NCBI RefSeq assembly: GCF_042658365.1
Contig: NZ_JBHSQC010000025.1
DNA length: 64,000 bases
Direction: 5' to 3' (one strand)
Source of the DNA: Carnobacterium_A antarcticum
Lineage (GTDB): Bacteria > Bacillota > Bacilli > Lactobacillales > Carnobacteriaceae
A model generated the notes under the pieces. That model saw only the letters and a program-made list of their open reading frames with translations. It ran no database searches and was not told the DNA's origin. Positions 14,785-21,714 of this stretch are shown piece by piece; within the stretch, counting starts at the first letter, position 1, and each line of letters opens with the position of its first letter. The translations under genes were made by a program, and so were the position numbers.

Positions 14785-15705
14785 TTATAAAGCTCTTATC
14801 TTATCTAACCGTGCCTGCAGTTCTGCTTGTGCTGCTGCATCCATTGGTTTCTCTGTGACTGCTGGTTTACCGTGCCATTCAGTTAGTGTTTCTTTACGAA
14901 TAGGTTGTTTATTGTACTGATTAGTCGGTTTCGATTTTTTAGCAGCTAACTCTTGCTGCCTTTGTTTCTCTAAGGCATCAATATCAGAAAGTTCTTTAAC
15001 ACCTTTGTTCTCCCAGTTTTTTAATATAGCTTCAACATAGTTGTATGAACGTTTCCCATTGTCATCTGCTAACTCAATAGCTTTAACAATGATTTCTTCT
15101 TTACCGCCAAAGTCACTTACCCAGTGATCAAGCTGTTCGATCTTCATTGGAGAAATTGTTCCGAATCCGTTTTGTTCCCAGGCAGTGATGAAGTTGGGTC
15201 TTTTTTTCTCAGCGGGTTGTTGTTGTAAATTATTAGAACTGTTATTAGTAATACTGTTATTAATAGAACTGTTATTATTAGTACCCCCGTTATCGGTGCT
15301 CCGTTTATCGGTGCTCCCATTAACGGTGCTCCCATTTTGGGTGGTCGGTTCTTCTTTATCCGTACCCCTGTTTTGGGTGGTCGGTGTAACAAATTGTTTT
15401 ATTGTATAAACGTTACTGGCGAACATCCCTCCACCTTTTCTTTCTTGAGTTACCTCGATATATCCCTTTTCTAACAATACTTTTTTATGTCTGCTAAAAC
15501 GTTTCTCATTTATTTGTAAGTCGTAACAAATTTTCTTTATTGAAGGGAACGCTGAAACCCCATTACCTGCATAGCTAGCGATATATGAATAAATTGCTTT
15601 TGCTTCAATAGACAAATCTTTGTCCATCATTACAAGTTTAGGTATGATTCCATAACCTTTAGACATAACTCCTTCTAGCTTTAATGTGTCTCCCATTTCT
15701 TCCAT
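14785..15705 (-). CDS. Phage replication initiator / DnaD-like replisome organiser
   Basis: A 306-residue initiator. Residues 1-115 are a winged-helix domain of the HTH_36 kind (SIEAKAIYSYIASYAGNG, then INEKRFSRHKKVLLEKGYIE). Residues about 118-175 are a repetitive Asn/Ser/Thr linker. Residues 178-250 form a DnaD-like domain (AWEQNGFGTISPMKIEQL, and SYNYVEAILKNWENKG with the YxxxILxxW signature). Such proteins bind the phage origin and load the host helicase. GAGGG lies seven bases before the ATG. The DNA of the linker consists of direct repeats, so the origin probably lies within the gene. Confidence 0.88.
   Translation of the reverse strand: MEEMGDTLKLEGVMSKGYGIIPKLVMMDKDLSIEAKAIYSYIASYAGNGVSAFPSIKKICYDLQINEKRFSRHKKVLLEKGYIEVTQERKGGGMFASNVYTIKQFVTPTTQNRGTDKEEPTTQNGSTVNGSTDKRSTDNGGTNNNSSINNSITNNSSNNLQQQPAEKKRPNFITAWEQNGFGTISPMKIEQLDHWVSDFGGKEEIIVKAIELADDNGKRSYNYVEAILKNWENKGVKELSDIDALEKQRQQELAAKKSKPTNQYNKQPIRKETLTEWHGKPAVTEKPMDAAAQAELQARLDKIRAL
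15238..15385. repeat. 15-bp-spaced iterons inside the replication gene, probable phage origin
   Basis: Reading the plus strand, ACTGTTATTA occurs at 15238, 15253 and 15268, exactly 15 bases apart. CGGTGCTCC occurs at 15294, 15309 and 15324, again 15 bases apart. A third element, TTTTGGGTGGTCGGT, occurs at 15335 and 15371. All lie in the linker part of the initiator gene, where the protein is free to vary. Origins embedded in the initiator gene are well known for lactococcal and other Gram-positive phages, so this is the likely replication origin. Confidence 0.65.
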
Positions 15706-15776
15706 TTTTAAGCCCTCGTCTCTTTTAATCTTGATTTTTGAATGGTATAATTTACGTACATAGTTTTTAACTTTGC

Positions 15777-15810
15777 GACTAACAAATGTGCATATTTGTT
15801 AGTCTTTTTT
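15777..15810 (+). terminator. Perfect 11-pair hairpin with plus-strand T tract
   Basis: GACTAACAAAT and ATTTGTTAGTC flank a six-base loop, followed on the plus strand by TTTTTT. Both neighbouring genes are on the minus strand, so it does not terminate their coding transcript in the usual way. It may stop antisense transcription or be a regulatory hairpin ahead of the replication gene. Confidence 0.6.
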
Positions 15811-15814
15811 ATTT

Positions 15815-15973
15815 CTAAACATTAAAGACTGTTCCATCGGCTACAGTTACTAATAATATGCGTTGGCCATAGCTGTGCTTCCACCTTAATTTGGTGATCG
15901 TGTGTTCAGTGCCAAGTATTTTGATTGTTCCTCCTACTTGGTATAACGTTCCTTCTTGCTTAACTGCTTCCAT
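15815..15973 (-). CDS. 52-residue phage protein, unknown
   Basis: Reads MEAVKQEGTLYQVGGTIKIL and ends VTVADGTVFNV. GGAGG lies ten bases before the ATG. Beta-rich, resembling a small barrel. Not long enough for a domain call. The 3' end is followed immediately by a strong hairpin. Confidence 0.55.
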   Translation of the reverse strand: MEAVKQEGTLYQVGGTIKILGTEHTITKLRWKHSYGQRILLVTVADGTVFNV

Positions 15974-15985
15974 ACATAAGCCCTC

Positions 15986-16126
15986 CTAAAAAATAAACGT
16001 AAGAATCAAGTAAGCTGCAGCTACTGACATAAAACCAAGGTAGCCGTACATCCACTTCTTATCCTCTTCTGTTTCTAAATCAAACCATTCGTTAGATGCT
16101 TGAATAACGCTTTTAAAAATATGCAT
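15986..16126 (-). CDS. 46-residue phage membrane protein
   Basis: Starts MHIFKSVIQASNEWFDLETE with GGAG ten bases upstream; an upstream in-frame extension has no ribosome site and overlaps the previous gene heavily. A single C-terminal membrane segment (GFMSVAAAYLILTFIF) follows a charged cytoplasmic part. Function unknown. Confidence 0.55.
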   Translation of the reverse strand: MHIFKSVIQASNEWFDLETEEDKKWMYGYLGFMSVAAAYLILTFIF

Positions 16127-16376
16127 CCCATTCACACTCCTTAAGTTTTTTATGAGGATTAGCTGACAGACGCTTTTCCCTTTTAATTTCTTCATCAAAT
16201 TCTTTAATGGCTTCTGTAATTCCACTTATAAACAATTTGTATTCTTTTTTATTTAGTTCTTTTTTATACTTACCTGCAGTCTTCTTTAACTGAATAAGAC
16301 TCTTAACTACATCACTACTTACCAGAGCCTTATCGTATTCAGTTTGCAAAAACGCTAGCATCACTTCACTACTCAC
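16113..16376 (-). CDS. 87-residue phage protein, unknown
   Basis: Helical, lysine-rich protein beginning MSSEVMLAFLQTEYDKALV. GTG start at 16376 with GGAG about 11 bases upstream; an ATG five codons in is an alternative. Overlaps the small membrane protein gene by 14 bases. No family recognised. Confidence 0.6.
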   Translation of the reverse strand: MSSEVMLAFLQTEYDKALVSSDVVKSLIQLKKTAGKYKKELNKKEYKLFISGITEAIKEFDEEIKREKRLSANPHKKLKECEWDAYF

Positions 16377-16380
16377 TTAC

Positions 16381-16719
16381 TCACTCGCTCCTTGTGTAGA
16401 TGTCTGGGAAGTGTTCATCTAAGAACTGAGACATCTTCGAAGCTTGAAAGGCCCAACGTTCACCGGTTCCTGTTTCTGGATAAAAGGTACATCCACCATT
16501 ATCAACGTCTAATATTTCTCTAAATTCAGGTACATCTAGTACGTTTTTTCTTAACCAGATGGCCTTCTTCTTTGTTTTACGTTCAAGGTCTTTCATGGTC
16601 CATGTTTCGCCTGCAAGAGAAGCTGAAACCAGCTCTTCGTATTCTGATTTTTTGATAATGATTGAATCACTTGGCACCTGCCATAGAATGTTCAATTCAA
16701 CTGTTTGTGGTTGTTGCAT
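16381..16719 (-). CDS. DUF771 family phage protein
   Basis: A 112-residue protein with the DUF771 hallmarks: WTMKDLERKTKKKAIWLRK and NGGCTFYPETGTGERWAFQA. The family is found just downstream of early regulators in Lactobacillales phages and is thought to contain an excisionase-like or HTH fold, with no proven role. GGAG lies eight bases from the ATG. It follows the second XRE regulator by a few bases. Confidence 0.78.
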   Translation of the reverse strand: MQQPQTVELNILWQVPSDSIIIKKSEYEELVSASLAGETWTMKDLERKTKKKAIWLRKNVLDVPEFREILDVDNGGCTFYPETGTGERWAFQASKMSQFLDEHFPDIYTRSE

Positions 16720-16724
16720 TTAAA

Positions 16725-16922
16725 TTACTCCTTTCTAAATTCATCTAAACTTACTTCTAGCGCATCGGCTATCTTACAAACTGTATTGAACCTTAAATCA
16801 CTCACCCTCCCACTTTTTAGTTCATAGAGAGTGTTTTGAGAAATTCCAGCTTTTTTTGTCAGTTCGTAAATAGTTAGATTCTTTTCTTTTAACTGCTTGT
16901 TTATTTTTTCCCATAAATTCAT
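16725..16922 (-). CDS. Second XRE-family regulator in early region
   Basis: Sixty-five residues from MNLWEKINKQLKEKNLTIYE; AGGAGGG lies six bases upstream, and the longer upstream frame is discarded. The HTH is LTIYELTKKAGISQNTLYEL with a following recognition segment, a minimal Cro/C1-type repressor with no extra domain. It is transcribed away from the plus-strand gene at 17060. Two near-identical dyads lie between them, so it probably regulates both directions. This is additional to the main CI/Cro switch at 18.3-19.4 kb. Confidence 0.85.
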   Translation of the reverse strand: MNLWEKINKQLKEKNLTIYELTKKAGISQNTLYELKSGRVSDLRFNTVCKIADALEVSLDEFRKE

Positions 16923-16939
16923 GGATACCCTCCTATATG

Positions 16940-16991
16940 CACCACATGATGTGTTATTTAATATTGAACACACAACATTATGTGTTATACT
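16940..16991. promoter_or_regulatory. Twin operators and plus-strand promoter for the second XRE switch
   Basis: Two 16-base sites differ at two positions: CACCACATGATGTGTT (16940-16955) and CACAACATTATGTGTT (16971-16986). Their spacing of 31 bases is close to three helical turns. The second fills the spacer of a good plus-strand promoter, TTGAAC (16964-16969), 16 bases, TATACT (16986-16991). Repression of the divergent gene by the XRE protein is the natural reading. Confidence 0.65.
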
Positions 16992-17059
16992 GTAATTATA
17001 TAAATCGACCAATCTACCAACTGAGATTTATATAAAATAAACTAAGTGAGGTGATTCTA

Positions 17060-17395
17060 TTGAGTAAAAAAAGTAATTTTAAATTGTCTGGCTTTGAAGA
17101 TATGAGTAAAAAACTGAACGATTTATCTAAAAAAGCTAATAACGCTAATGGAGAACATTCTGTTCCTTTTGAAGAACTTTTCTCATCTTCGTTTATGAAC
17201 AAATATACGAACGGTGATGAAATCTATTCATTCTTCATTGCCGGAGGATTCGATGCATCTAATAATGAGTCTTTTGAAGCCATTGATGAAAATCAGTTAG
17301 ATGTGTATATTAGCGATAATTCAAGTTTTCAATCTTGGCAAGATATGAAAAATTCTGCTGCTGAACAATACACTCTTAAGATTCTAGGTTTTTAA
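17060..17395 (+). CDS. Divergent phage gene under XRE control, unknown function
   Basis: About 111 residues starting at TTG 17060 (AGGTGA five bases upstream), reading SKKSNFKLSGFEDMSKKLND. A basic, helical N-terminus leads into FEELFSSSFMNKYTNGDEIY, then an acidic region (EAIDENQLDVYISDNSSFQS) and a C-terminal SWQDMKNSAAEQYTLKIL. It is the only plus-strand gene inside the minus-strand early operon and has its own promoter covered by an operator. This is the arrangement of a lysogeny-expressed moron or a partner of the regulator. I do not recognise the family and see no enzyme motif, membrane segment or signal. Confidence 0.7.
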   Translation: MSKKSNFKLSGFEDMSKKLNDLSKKANNANGEHSVPFEELFSSSFMNKYTNGDEIYSFFIAGGFDASNNESFEAIDENQLDVYISDNSSFQSWQDMKNSAAEQYTLKILGF

Positions 17396-17525
17396 TTTTC
17401 GGTTCAAATTCAGAAAGTTCAGTTACTGTTTTTTCAAGCTGTTCAACTTGGGTCTTAGCCTTGTTGATCAGCTTTTTTAGTTCGTCTAAATTAATATATT
17501 CAATATTTATTTTTGTATTGTTCAC
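17376..17525 (-). CDS. 49-residue coiled-coil phage protein
   Basis: GTG start at 17525 with GGAGG eight bases upstream, one base beyond the antirepressor stop. Reads MNNTKINIEYINLDELKKLI with a heptad-like middle (KTQVEQLEKTVTEL). Its 3' end overlaps the convergent plus-strand gene by 20 bases. Small coiled-coil proteins in this slot are common in such phages; function unknown. Confidence 0.6.
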   Translation of the reverse strand: MNNTKINIEYINLDELKKLINKAKTQVEQLEKTVTELSEFEPKIKNLES

Positions 17526-18233
17526 TTAAATTACCTCCAGCTCTAACTGCTTAACTACTACTGTCGTTGCCTTAGATGGTTCCCAATCATCTATAAAATC
17601 AATCACTGAATTAAAATGCTTGTTTTTTAATTGGGAACGTGTCTTCACACCTGTGATAGAAGATATTTCACTGTTTAGAGCTTTAAACAATTCTGATTTT
17701 TGTTTTTTGTTCATATTATACGAGCGGTCCCTCCCAACTTGGAATACCCGTTGAGAAATACGTCTACTGAGATAGTTGTATTCTCCAGGGCTCAAGCTAC
17801 TATTTTCTTCTAGGTTGTACACTCGCTTTTTAACTTCTTCGACATCTTCTTTCGTTTCCTCTGTTGCTTGAAACATTAGCTTTAATGCACTCATAGGATC
17901 TTTTGGAATTTGATAGCCTCCTGTTTTACGAATGGAGGGAAGTACCTCATTTGTAACCCAACGTTTAAACTTAGTAGCATTAGGCATTTTGGAACCAAAA
18001 ACCAAACCATACATGCCTGATTCGTTCACTAAAAACATTTCTTGTGTACCACTAGTTGTAGGGATGGGATGTTTCATCCTATCCTCTTCATCTACATGTC
18101 TTTGAATAGCTTTATGAGGTTCGCTATAGCCTAATATTTCTGCTATATCTTTCCCAACAAACCAAGGTTCCTCATCGATTAGTTTTGTTCTTACAGCAGA
18201 TGCTTCAAAATTAAATATTTCTATAACCGACAT
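17526..18233 (-). CDS. Phage antirepressor, BRO-N plus ORF6C domains
   Basis: A 235-residue antirepressor. Residues 1-105 form a BRO-N DNA-binding domain (DEEPWFVGKDIAEILGYS, then VNESGMYGLVFGSKMPNA and FKRWVTNEVLPSIRKTGGY). Residues about 125-235 form an ORF6C domain, with a coiled coil (DVEEVKKRVYNLEEN) before LSRRISQRV. Such proteins counteract the CI repressor or regulate early genes. It follows cro in the early operon, the standard place. AAGGT precedes the ATG. Confidence 0.92.
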   Translation of the reverse strand: MSVIEIFNFEASAVRTKLIDEEPWFVGKDIAEILGYSEPHKAIQRHVDEEDRMKHPIPTTSGTQEMFLVNESGMYGLVFGSKMPNATKFKRWVTNEVLPSIRKTGGYQIPKDPMSALKLMFQATEETKEDVEEVKKRVYNLEENSSLSPGEYNYLSRRISQRVFQVGRDRSYNMNKKQKSELFKALNSEISSITGVKTRSQLKNKHFNSVIDFIDDWEPSKATTVVVKQLELEVI

Positions 18234-18269
18234 TTAGTTACCTTCTTTCTATATTTATTTTTAAATTAA

Positions 18270-18530
18270 TTATTTCTTTTCTTTTTCTAAAATAACGCTA
18301 AAAGCGGTATCTTTTCCAAAAAAAATATAATCTTGAGGAATGTTATAGACCTTTTCAACTTTTTCAATAGTTTCATAATCTAATTTGCTACTATCTTTTT
18401 CATAGGATCTTAGCGTATCCCTGCCCATTCCTAACTTACTTGCTGCTTCTTCTTGGGTCCAGCCTTTCCTAATTCGCAAACTGGCTAAAGTGAACTTTAA
18501 ATAGTAAGGTATTTTATCCTTAGTAGTCAT
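18270..18530 (-). CDS. Cro-like XRE regulator
   Basis: An 86-residue HTH protein. The helix-turn-helix is WTQEEAASKLGMGRDTLRSY (about residues 24-43), and the C-terminal part (YNIPQDYIFFGKDTAFSVI) is typical of short Cro-type proteins. It diverges from the CI-like gene across a shared operator region, with GGAG before the ATG. It is the first gene of the lytic early transcript. A further operator-like site lies inside its own 3' end at 18293-18310. Confidence 0.9.
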   Translation of the reverse strand: MTTKDKIPYYLKFTLASLRIRKGWTQEEAASKLGMGRDTLRSYEKDSSKLDYETIEKVEKVYNIPQDYIFFGKDTAFSVILEKEKK

Positions 18531-18562
18531 TTTCTATAACTCCTTTCCTTATCGATATATTC

Positions 18563-18591
18563 ATTATATACCGCTTTATGCGGTAAAGCAA
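18563..18591 (-). promoter_or_regulatory. Early lytic promoter with operator in its spacer
   Basis: On the minus strand TTGCTT (18586-18591), exactly 17 bases, then TATAAT (18563-18568). The spacer contains the perfect dyad ACCGC-ATAAA-GCGGT. A repressor bound there would block polymerase. It drives cro and the early operon. Confidence 0.8.
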
Positions 18592-18657
18592 CTACTTTAA
18601 CGCTAAAAGCGAAAAAATATTTTCTTTTTGCTAGTATTATAATGCTTTATGCGTTAT
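18569..18657. promoter_or_regulatory. CI/Cro operator cluster
   Basis: Three related sites lie between the divergent regulators: ACCGCTTTATGCGGT (18570-18584), TAACGCTAAAAGCGA (18598-18612) and AATGCTTTATGCGTTAT (18641-18657). A fourth, TAACGCTAAAAGCGGTAT, is within cro at 18293-18310. The third overlaps the TATAAT element (18638-18643) of the repressor promoter, so autoregulation is likely. Confidence 0.75.
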
Positions 18658-18701
18658 TATGATATTAACGAATACGGGAAATTCATGAAGGAGAATCAAA
18701 A

Positions 18702-19352
18702 ATGGCAGAAGATATAAAAAGTATTTTTTCTAAAAATTTAAACAGATTAATGGAATTAAAAAATGAAACTGCAACTGAAGTATCCGAAAAAACCGGTATA
18801 GCCTACTCAACGGTAAACGATTGGAAAAACGGAAAGAAGATGGCACGCGGTGGTAATTTACAAAAACTATCAGATCATTTCGGAGTTAACATATCTGATT
18901 TAACGTCAGCCGATGATATACACCAAAAAACTATTAGCAAATCATCTTACAAAGAATTAAAAGGTGCTGTTGCTGCGGGATATCCTTTAGAAATGTTCGA
19001 AACCCCTGAAATGATATCTGTGCCTTATGAAATTAACCAGCAATATCCTGAAGCGTACCTTCTAGAATTAAAAGGAGACAGCATGAACAAGATTCTTATG
19101 GAAGGAGCTTATGTTTTAATCGATCCTTGTACAAACTTAGAGAATGGGGAAATTGGTGTTGTTCGCGTTAACCACACAGAAGCTACTTTAAAAAGGTTTT
19201 ATAAAATGGGTGAAACAATTATGCTTCAACCCGAGTCAACTAATTCTGAACATCATAACCAAATTTATGATTGCACCAAAGGCGAATGCGACAGTATTTC
19301 TATTATAGGGAAATTAGTTTGGGCCATGACTCCTATAGGTATGAAATTTTAA
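18702..19352 (+). CDS. CI-like repressor with S24 (LexA-type) self-cleaving domain
   Basis: A 216-residue lysogeny repressor. The N-terminal HTH (TATEVSEKTGIAYSTVNDWK) is followed by a hinge and a LexA-fold domain. Its likely cleavage bond is Ala92-Gly93 (GAVAAGYP), the nucleophile is Ser127 (LKGDSMNK) and the general base is Lys164 (ATLKRF). RecA-triggered self-cleavage would induce the prophage after DNA damage. GAAGGAG precedes the ATG. It is divergent from cro over shared operators and followed by lysogenic genes on the same strand. Confidence 0.95.
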   Translation: MAEDIKSIFSKNLNRLMELKNETATEVSEKTGIAYSTVNDWKNGKKMARGGNLQKLSDHFGVNISDLTSADDIHQKTISKSSYKELKGAVAAGYPLEMFETPEMISVPYEINQQYPEAYLLELKGDSMNKILMEGAYVLIDPCTNLENGEIGVVRVNHTEATLKRFYKMGETIMLQPESTNSEHHNQIYDCTKGECDSISIIGKLVWAMTPIGMKF

Positions 19353-19424
19353 ACAAAAAAATACCTACCGTTTAAATGACGGAAGGTTATAATTAAAATA
19401 CATATATTATTAGGAGGATAAAAA

Positions 19425-20087
19425 ATGATGAAATTTAAATTGCTAGCTGTAGTCGGTCTATGTGGCTTTATTTTAGGAGCGTGTGGCGTAGATAACACAG
19501 AAAACAAAGCCCAAGAGACATCAAGAGCGGCACTGGTTGAGAAGGATAGTTCTAAAGAAAGTGAACCTAAAAAAGATTCTAAGTTAGTTGAAAAAGGCGA
19601 ACTTTTGGAAGCTGGACAATACAAAAACGATAATGATCTTGGAAAGCTAGAATTAATAAAAATAGCCAGTCCGGGGAACCAAGTAGAAGTGGCACCTAAT
19701 GTTTTCGTCACGTTCGGAAACGTTAAAATTATAAACTTTGTTGATATTCCTGAATCTTTTCAAGAAACTGCCAACGCGTGGTATGGATTTGAAGGGAATC
19801 AAGGCTATGACTTACAATTTGATTATACAGTAGAAAACAAAAATGACTTTAAAATTGATAACGCTGCTGTTGGGAAAGTCATTTTATCCGATGGTGAACA
19901 AATCGAGAGGTTTATGTACTCTGATGAAACCTTACAACTTGAAGCAGGAAGTAAAGCTTCAAACCAATTGGGACATGTCGCTATTCCACACTCGGATATA
20001 AGTTCAGTTAAGTTTTATATTGACCCAGTAGATTTTGACACTTACGATTCGTTAGGTTCTCAACCGGTAGAAGTAAAATTCGATTAA
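19425..20087 (+). CDS. Prophage lipoprotein, possible superinfection-exclusion role
   Basis: A 220-residue secreted lipoprotein. The signal peptide KFKLLAVVGLCGFILGAC ends in a perfect lipobox (LGAC), with lipidation at Cys20. A charged linker follows (about residues 23-65). The folded part (residues 80-215) is a beta-sandwich of the DUF4352/DUF5067 sort, with WYGFEGNQGYDLQFDYTVEN and SDGEQIERFMYSDE. AGGAGG lies seven bases before the ATG. Its place between the repressor and integrase, on the lysogenic strand, is where phage TP-J34 carries the exclusion lipoprotein Ltp. That function is an inference from position, not from sequence match. Confidence 0.75.
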   Translation: MMKFKLLAVVGLCGFILGACGVDNTENKAQETSRAALVEKDSSKESEPKKDSKLVEKGELLEAGQYKNDNDLGKLELIKIASPGNQVEVAPNVFVTFGNVKIINFVDIPESFQETANAWYGFEGNQGYDLQFDYTVENKNDFKIDNAAVGKVILSDGEQIERFMYSDETLQLEAGSKASNQLGHVAIPHSDISSVKFYIDPVDFDTYDSLGSQPVEVKFD

Positions 20088-20125
20088 GATAAAGGCTTCT
20101 AAAGCTTTAACAAAGGAGAATTAAT

Positions 20126-20317
20126 ATGTCTAACAAAAAGATAATACCTTTTGATATAAAAAAGAAATACAAAACTTATGATGATTTGTCAGAAGAAGAC
20201 TATTGTGAAATTGATGGTATTGTCGCACCTTTATTTGATTCAGTATATGTAGATAAATACAAAAATACCATCGGTAGAACTAGGTCCGGTATCGAAGTTT
20301 TAATGACTGAAAGATAA
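20126..20317 (+). CDS. 63-residue prophage protein, unknown
   Basis: Begins MSNKKIIPFDIKKKYKTYDD, with AAAGGAG seven bases upstream. Mixed character with no motif or membrane segment. It lies between the lipoprotein and integrase genes on the lysogenic strand, so may be expressed in the lysogen. Immediately followed by a hairpin terminator. Confidence 0.6.
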   Translation: MSNKKIIPFDIKKKYKTYDDLSEEDYCEIDGIVAPLFDSVYVDKYKNTIGRTRSGIEVLMTER

Positions 20318-20358
20318 AAAAAGATCACACTCTCCCCTACCAAAGATTGAGTGTGATC
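20316..20358 (-). terminator. Terminator facing the lysogeny module
   Basis: GATCACACTC and GAGTGTGATC are a perfect ten-pair stem around a 16-base loop. The T tract (seven) is on the minus strand, so it stops transcription coming leftwards, for example from the tRNA-Ser promoter across the integrase. It may also weakly end the plus-strand lysogenic transcript. Confidence 0.7.
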
Positions 20359-20400
20359 GAGCTTGAATAGCATCCAAAGAAGAACACTATTATCAAATGC

Positions 20401-20434
20401 CTATAATAGGGCTATTTGACAAGCCCTATTATAG
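20401..20434. promoter_or_regulatory. Perfect 13-base inverted repeat upstream of integrase
   Basis: CTATAATAGGGCT and AGCCCTATTATAG flank an eight-base centre ATTTGACA. The centre contains a consensus TTGACA -35 and the arms contain TATAAT-like sequence, so the dyad overlaps any promoter for the integrase. It could be an operator, an integrase arm site or a leader hairpin. There is no adjacent T tract, so it is not a normal terminator. Confidence 0.6.
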
Positions 20435-20465
20435 CACATAATCCGGAAGGAGTGTTATAACCAAA

Positions 20466-21647
20466 ATGGCAACATATACTAAATTAAAGTCAGGGTGGCG
20501 ATATAGAACAAACGTAGTGGTCAACGAAGAAAGAATTCAATTAATGGAAAAAGGATTCCGAACCAAACGTGAAGCTCAAGCAGCAGCCGAAGCTTTGGAG
20601 TCAAGGTTAAGGCGCGGAGGTTCTGTATTAGACGGTAACTCCCCTTTTATAGATTATTTCGAGAATTGGTATAAAGTATTCAGAAAAGGTAAATTTTCAA
20701 ACAGAAACGATCGCGACATCCTACTCAGCATAAGCGTAGCTAAAAGGTTCTTCAAAAAAACTAAGTTAAAAGAAATTGATAAAGTGATGTATCAGTCTTT
20801 TTTGAATGATTATGGAAATGGTCATGCCACTGCTACTGTTAAAAAGATTCATACGTATACTAGAGCTTGTTTACGTGATGCACACGAAGCTGGAGCTATA
20901 ATCCGAGACCCTTCTTATAGGGCATTCGTAAAAGGCACTGTAGAGGCTCAAAAAGAATCTTCTAAGTATCTCAGCCAAACTGAAGCCTCTCTTCTTTTAA
21001 AAGAGACAATTAGTAATCTAAATCCCATGTATGCTTCTAGGTACATGATTGTTTTTGGTTTAGCAACTGGATGCCGATTTTCGGAAACATTAGGACTTAC
21101 CTGGGATTGTGTCGATTTTAAAAATAAGACCGTCAGAATCAATAAAACTTGGGATTACGAACATAAACATGACTTTGCTCCTACAAAAAACAAATCATCT
21201 AACCGCGTCATAACGATCGATGACCAAACATTGTCTATTTTGAATGAATTAAAACTATACCAAGCCAAACGACAACTTTCGTCTGGACTTAGAAATAAGA
21301 AAAATCTTGTCTTTATTGATCGTCAATTAACTTTAACTTCTAATGCTGGTATGAATAAAACGTTAAAGCGTTTGTGTGTTAAAGCTGGTGTCCAAGAAAT
21401 AACTTCCCATTCTCTTCGCCACACTCACGCTTCCATTATGATTTACAATGATTTGAATATCAAATACATTTCTAAACGTCTTGGGCACGAAACGATTGTT
21501 ACTACTTTGCAAACGTACGGTCACATCATAGATGAATTGAGCCAACGTGAAAGTGAGCAAGTAAGTATCACGATGAATGATTTATATACACATTCCGCTG
21601 AATCTGGGCATAAAAAAAGTGAGCAGGATGTGAGCAGAGGTGTTTAA
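20466..21647 (+). CDS. int: Phage tyrosine integrase
   Basis: A 393-residue integrase. Residues 1-50 are an AP2-like arm-binding domain (SGWRYRTNVVVNEERIQLME), residues about 62-150 the core-binding SAM-like domain, and the rest the catalytic domain. The active-site set is complete: Arg204 (TGCRFSETLG), His315 and Arg318 (HSLRHTHAS), His341 (RLGHETI) and Tyr351 (TLQTYGH). GGAAGGAG precedes the ATG by about 12 bases. It ends about 110 bases from the 3' end of tRNA-Ser, the presumed integration site. Confidence 0.97.
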   Translation: MATYTKLKSGWRYRTNVVVNEERIQLMEKGFRTKREAQAAAEALESRLRRGGSVLDGNSPFIDYFENWYKVFRKGKFSNRNDRDILLSISVAKRFFKKTKLKEIDKVMYQSFLNDYGNGHATATVKKIHTYTRACLRDAHEAGAIIRDPSYRAFVKGTVEAQKESSKYLSQTEASLLLKETISNLNPMYASRYMIVFGLATGCRFSETLGLTWDCVDFKNKTVRINKTWDYEHKHDFAPTKNKSSNRVITIDDQTLSILNELKLYQAKRQLSSGLRNKKNLVFIDRQLTLTSNAGMNKTLKRLCVKAGVQEITSHSLRHTHASIMIYNDLNIKYISKRLGHETIVTTLQTYGHIIDELSQRESEQVSITMNDLYTHSAESGHKKSEQDVSRGV

Positions 21648-21692
21648 ATGCAGAATAACACAAACACTCGTTCCCGTATAACAAAACGATTC

Positions 21693-21714
21693 AAACGTTG
21701 ATATAACAACGTTT
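21693..21714. repeat. Inverted repeat between integrase and tRNA
   Basis: AAACGTTG and CAACGTTT flank ATATAA. No T tract follows. In the interval beside an attachment site such repeats are often integrase or excisionase binding sites; this is only an inference from place. Confidence 0.4.

Noticed and set aside
19362..19395. Hairpin after the CI-like gene as a terminator
   Set aside because: ACCTACCGT and ACGGAAGGT pair with a mismatch, but no T tract follows, so it was not listed as a terminator.
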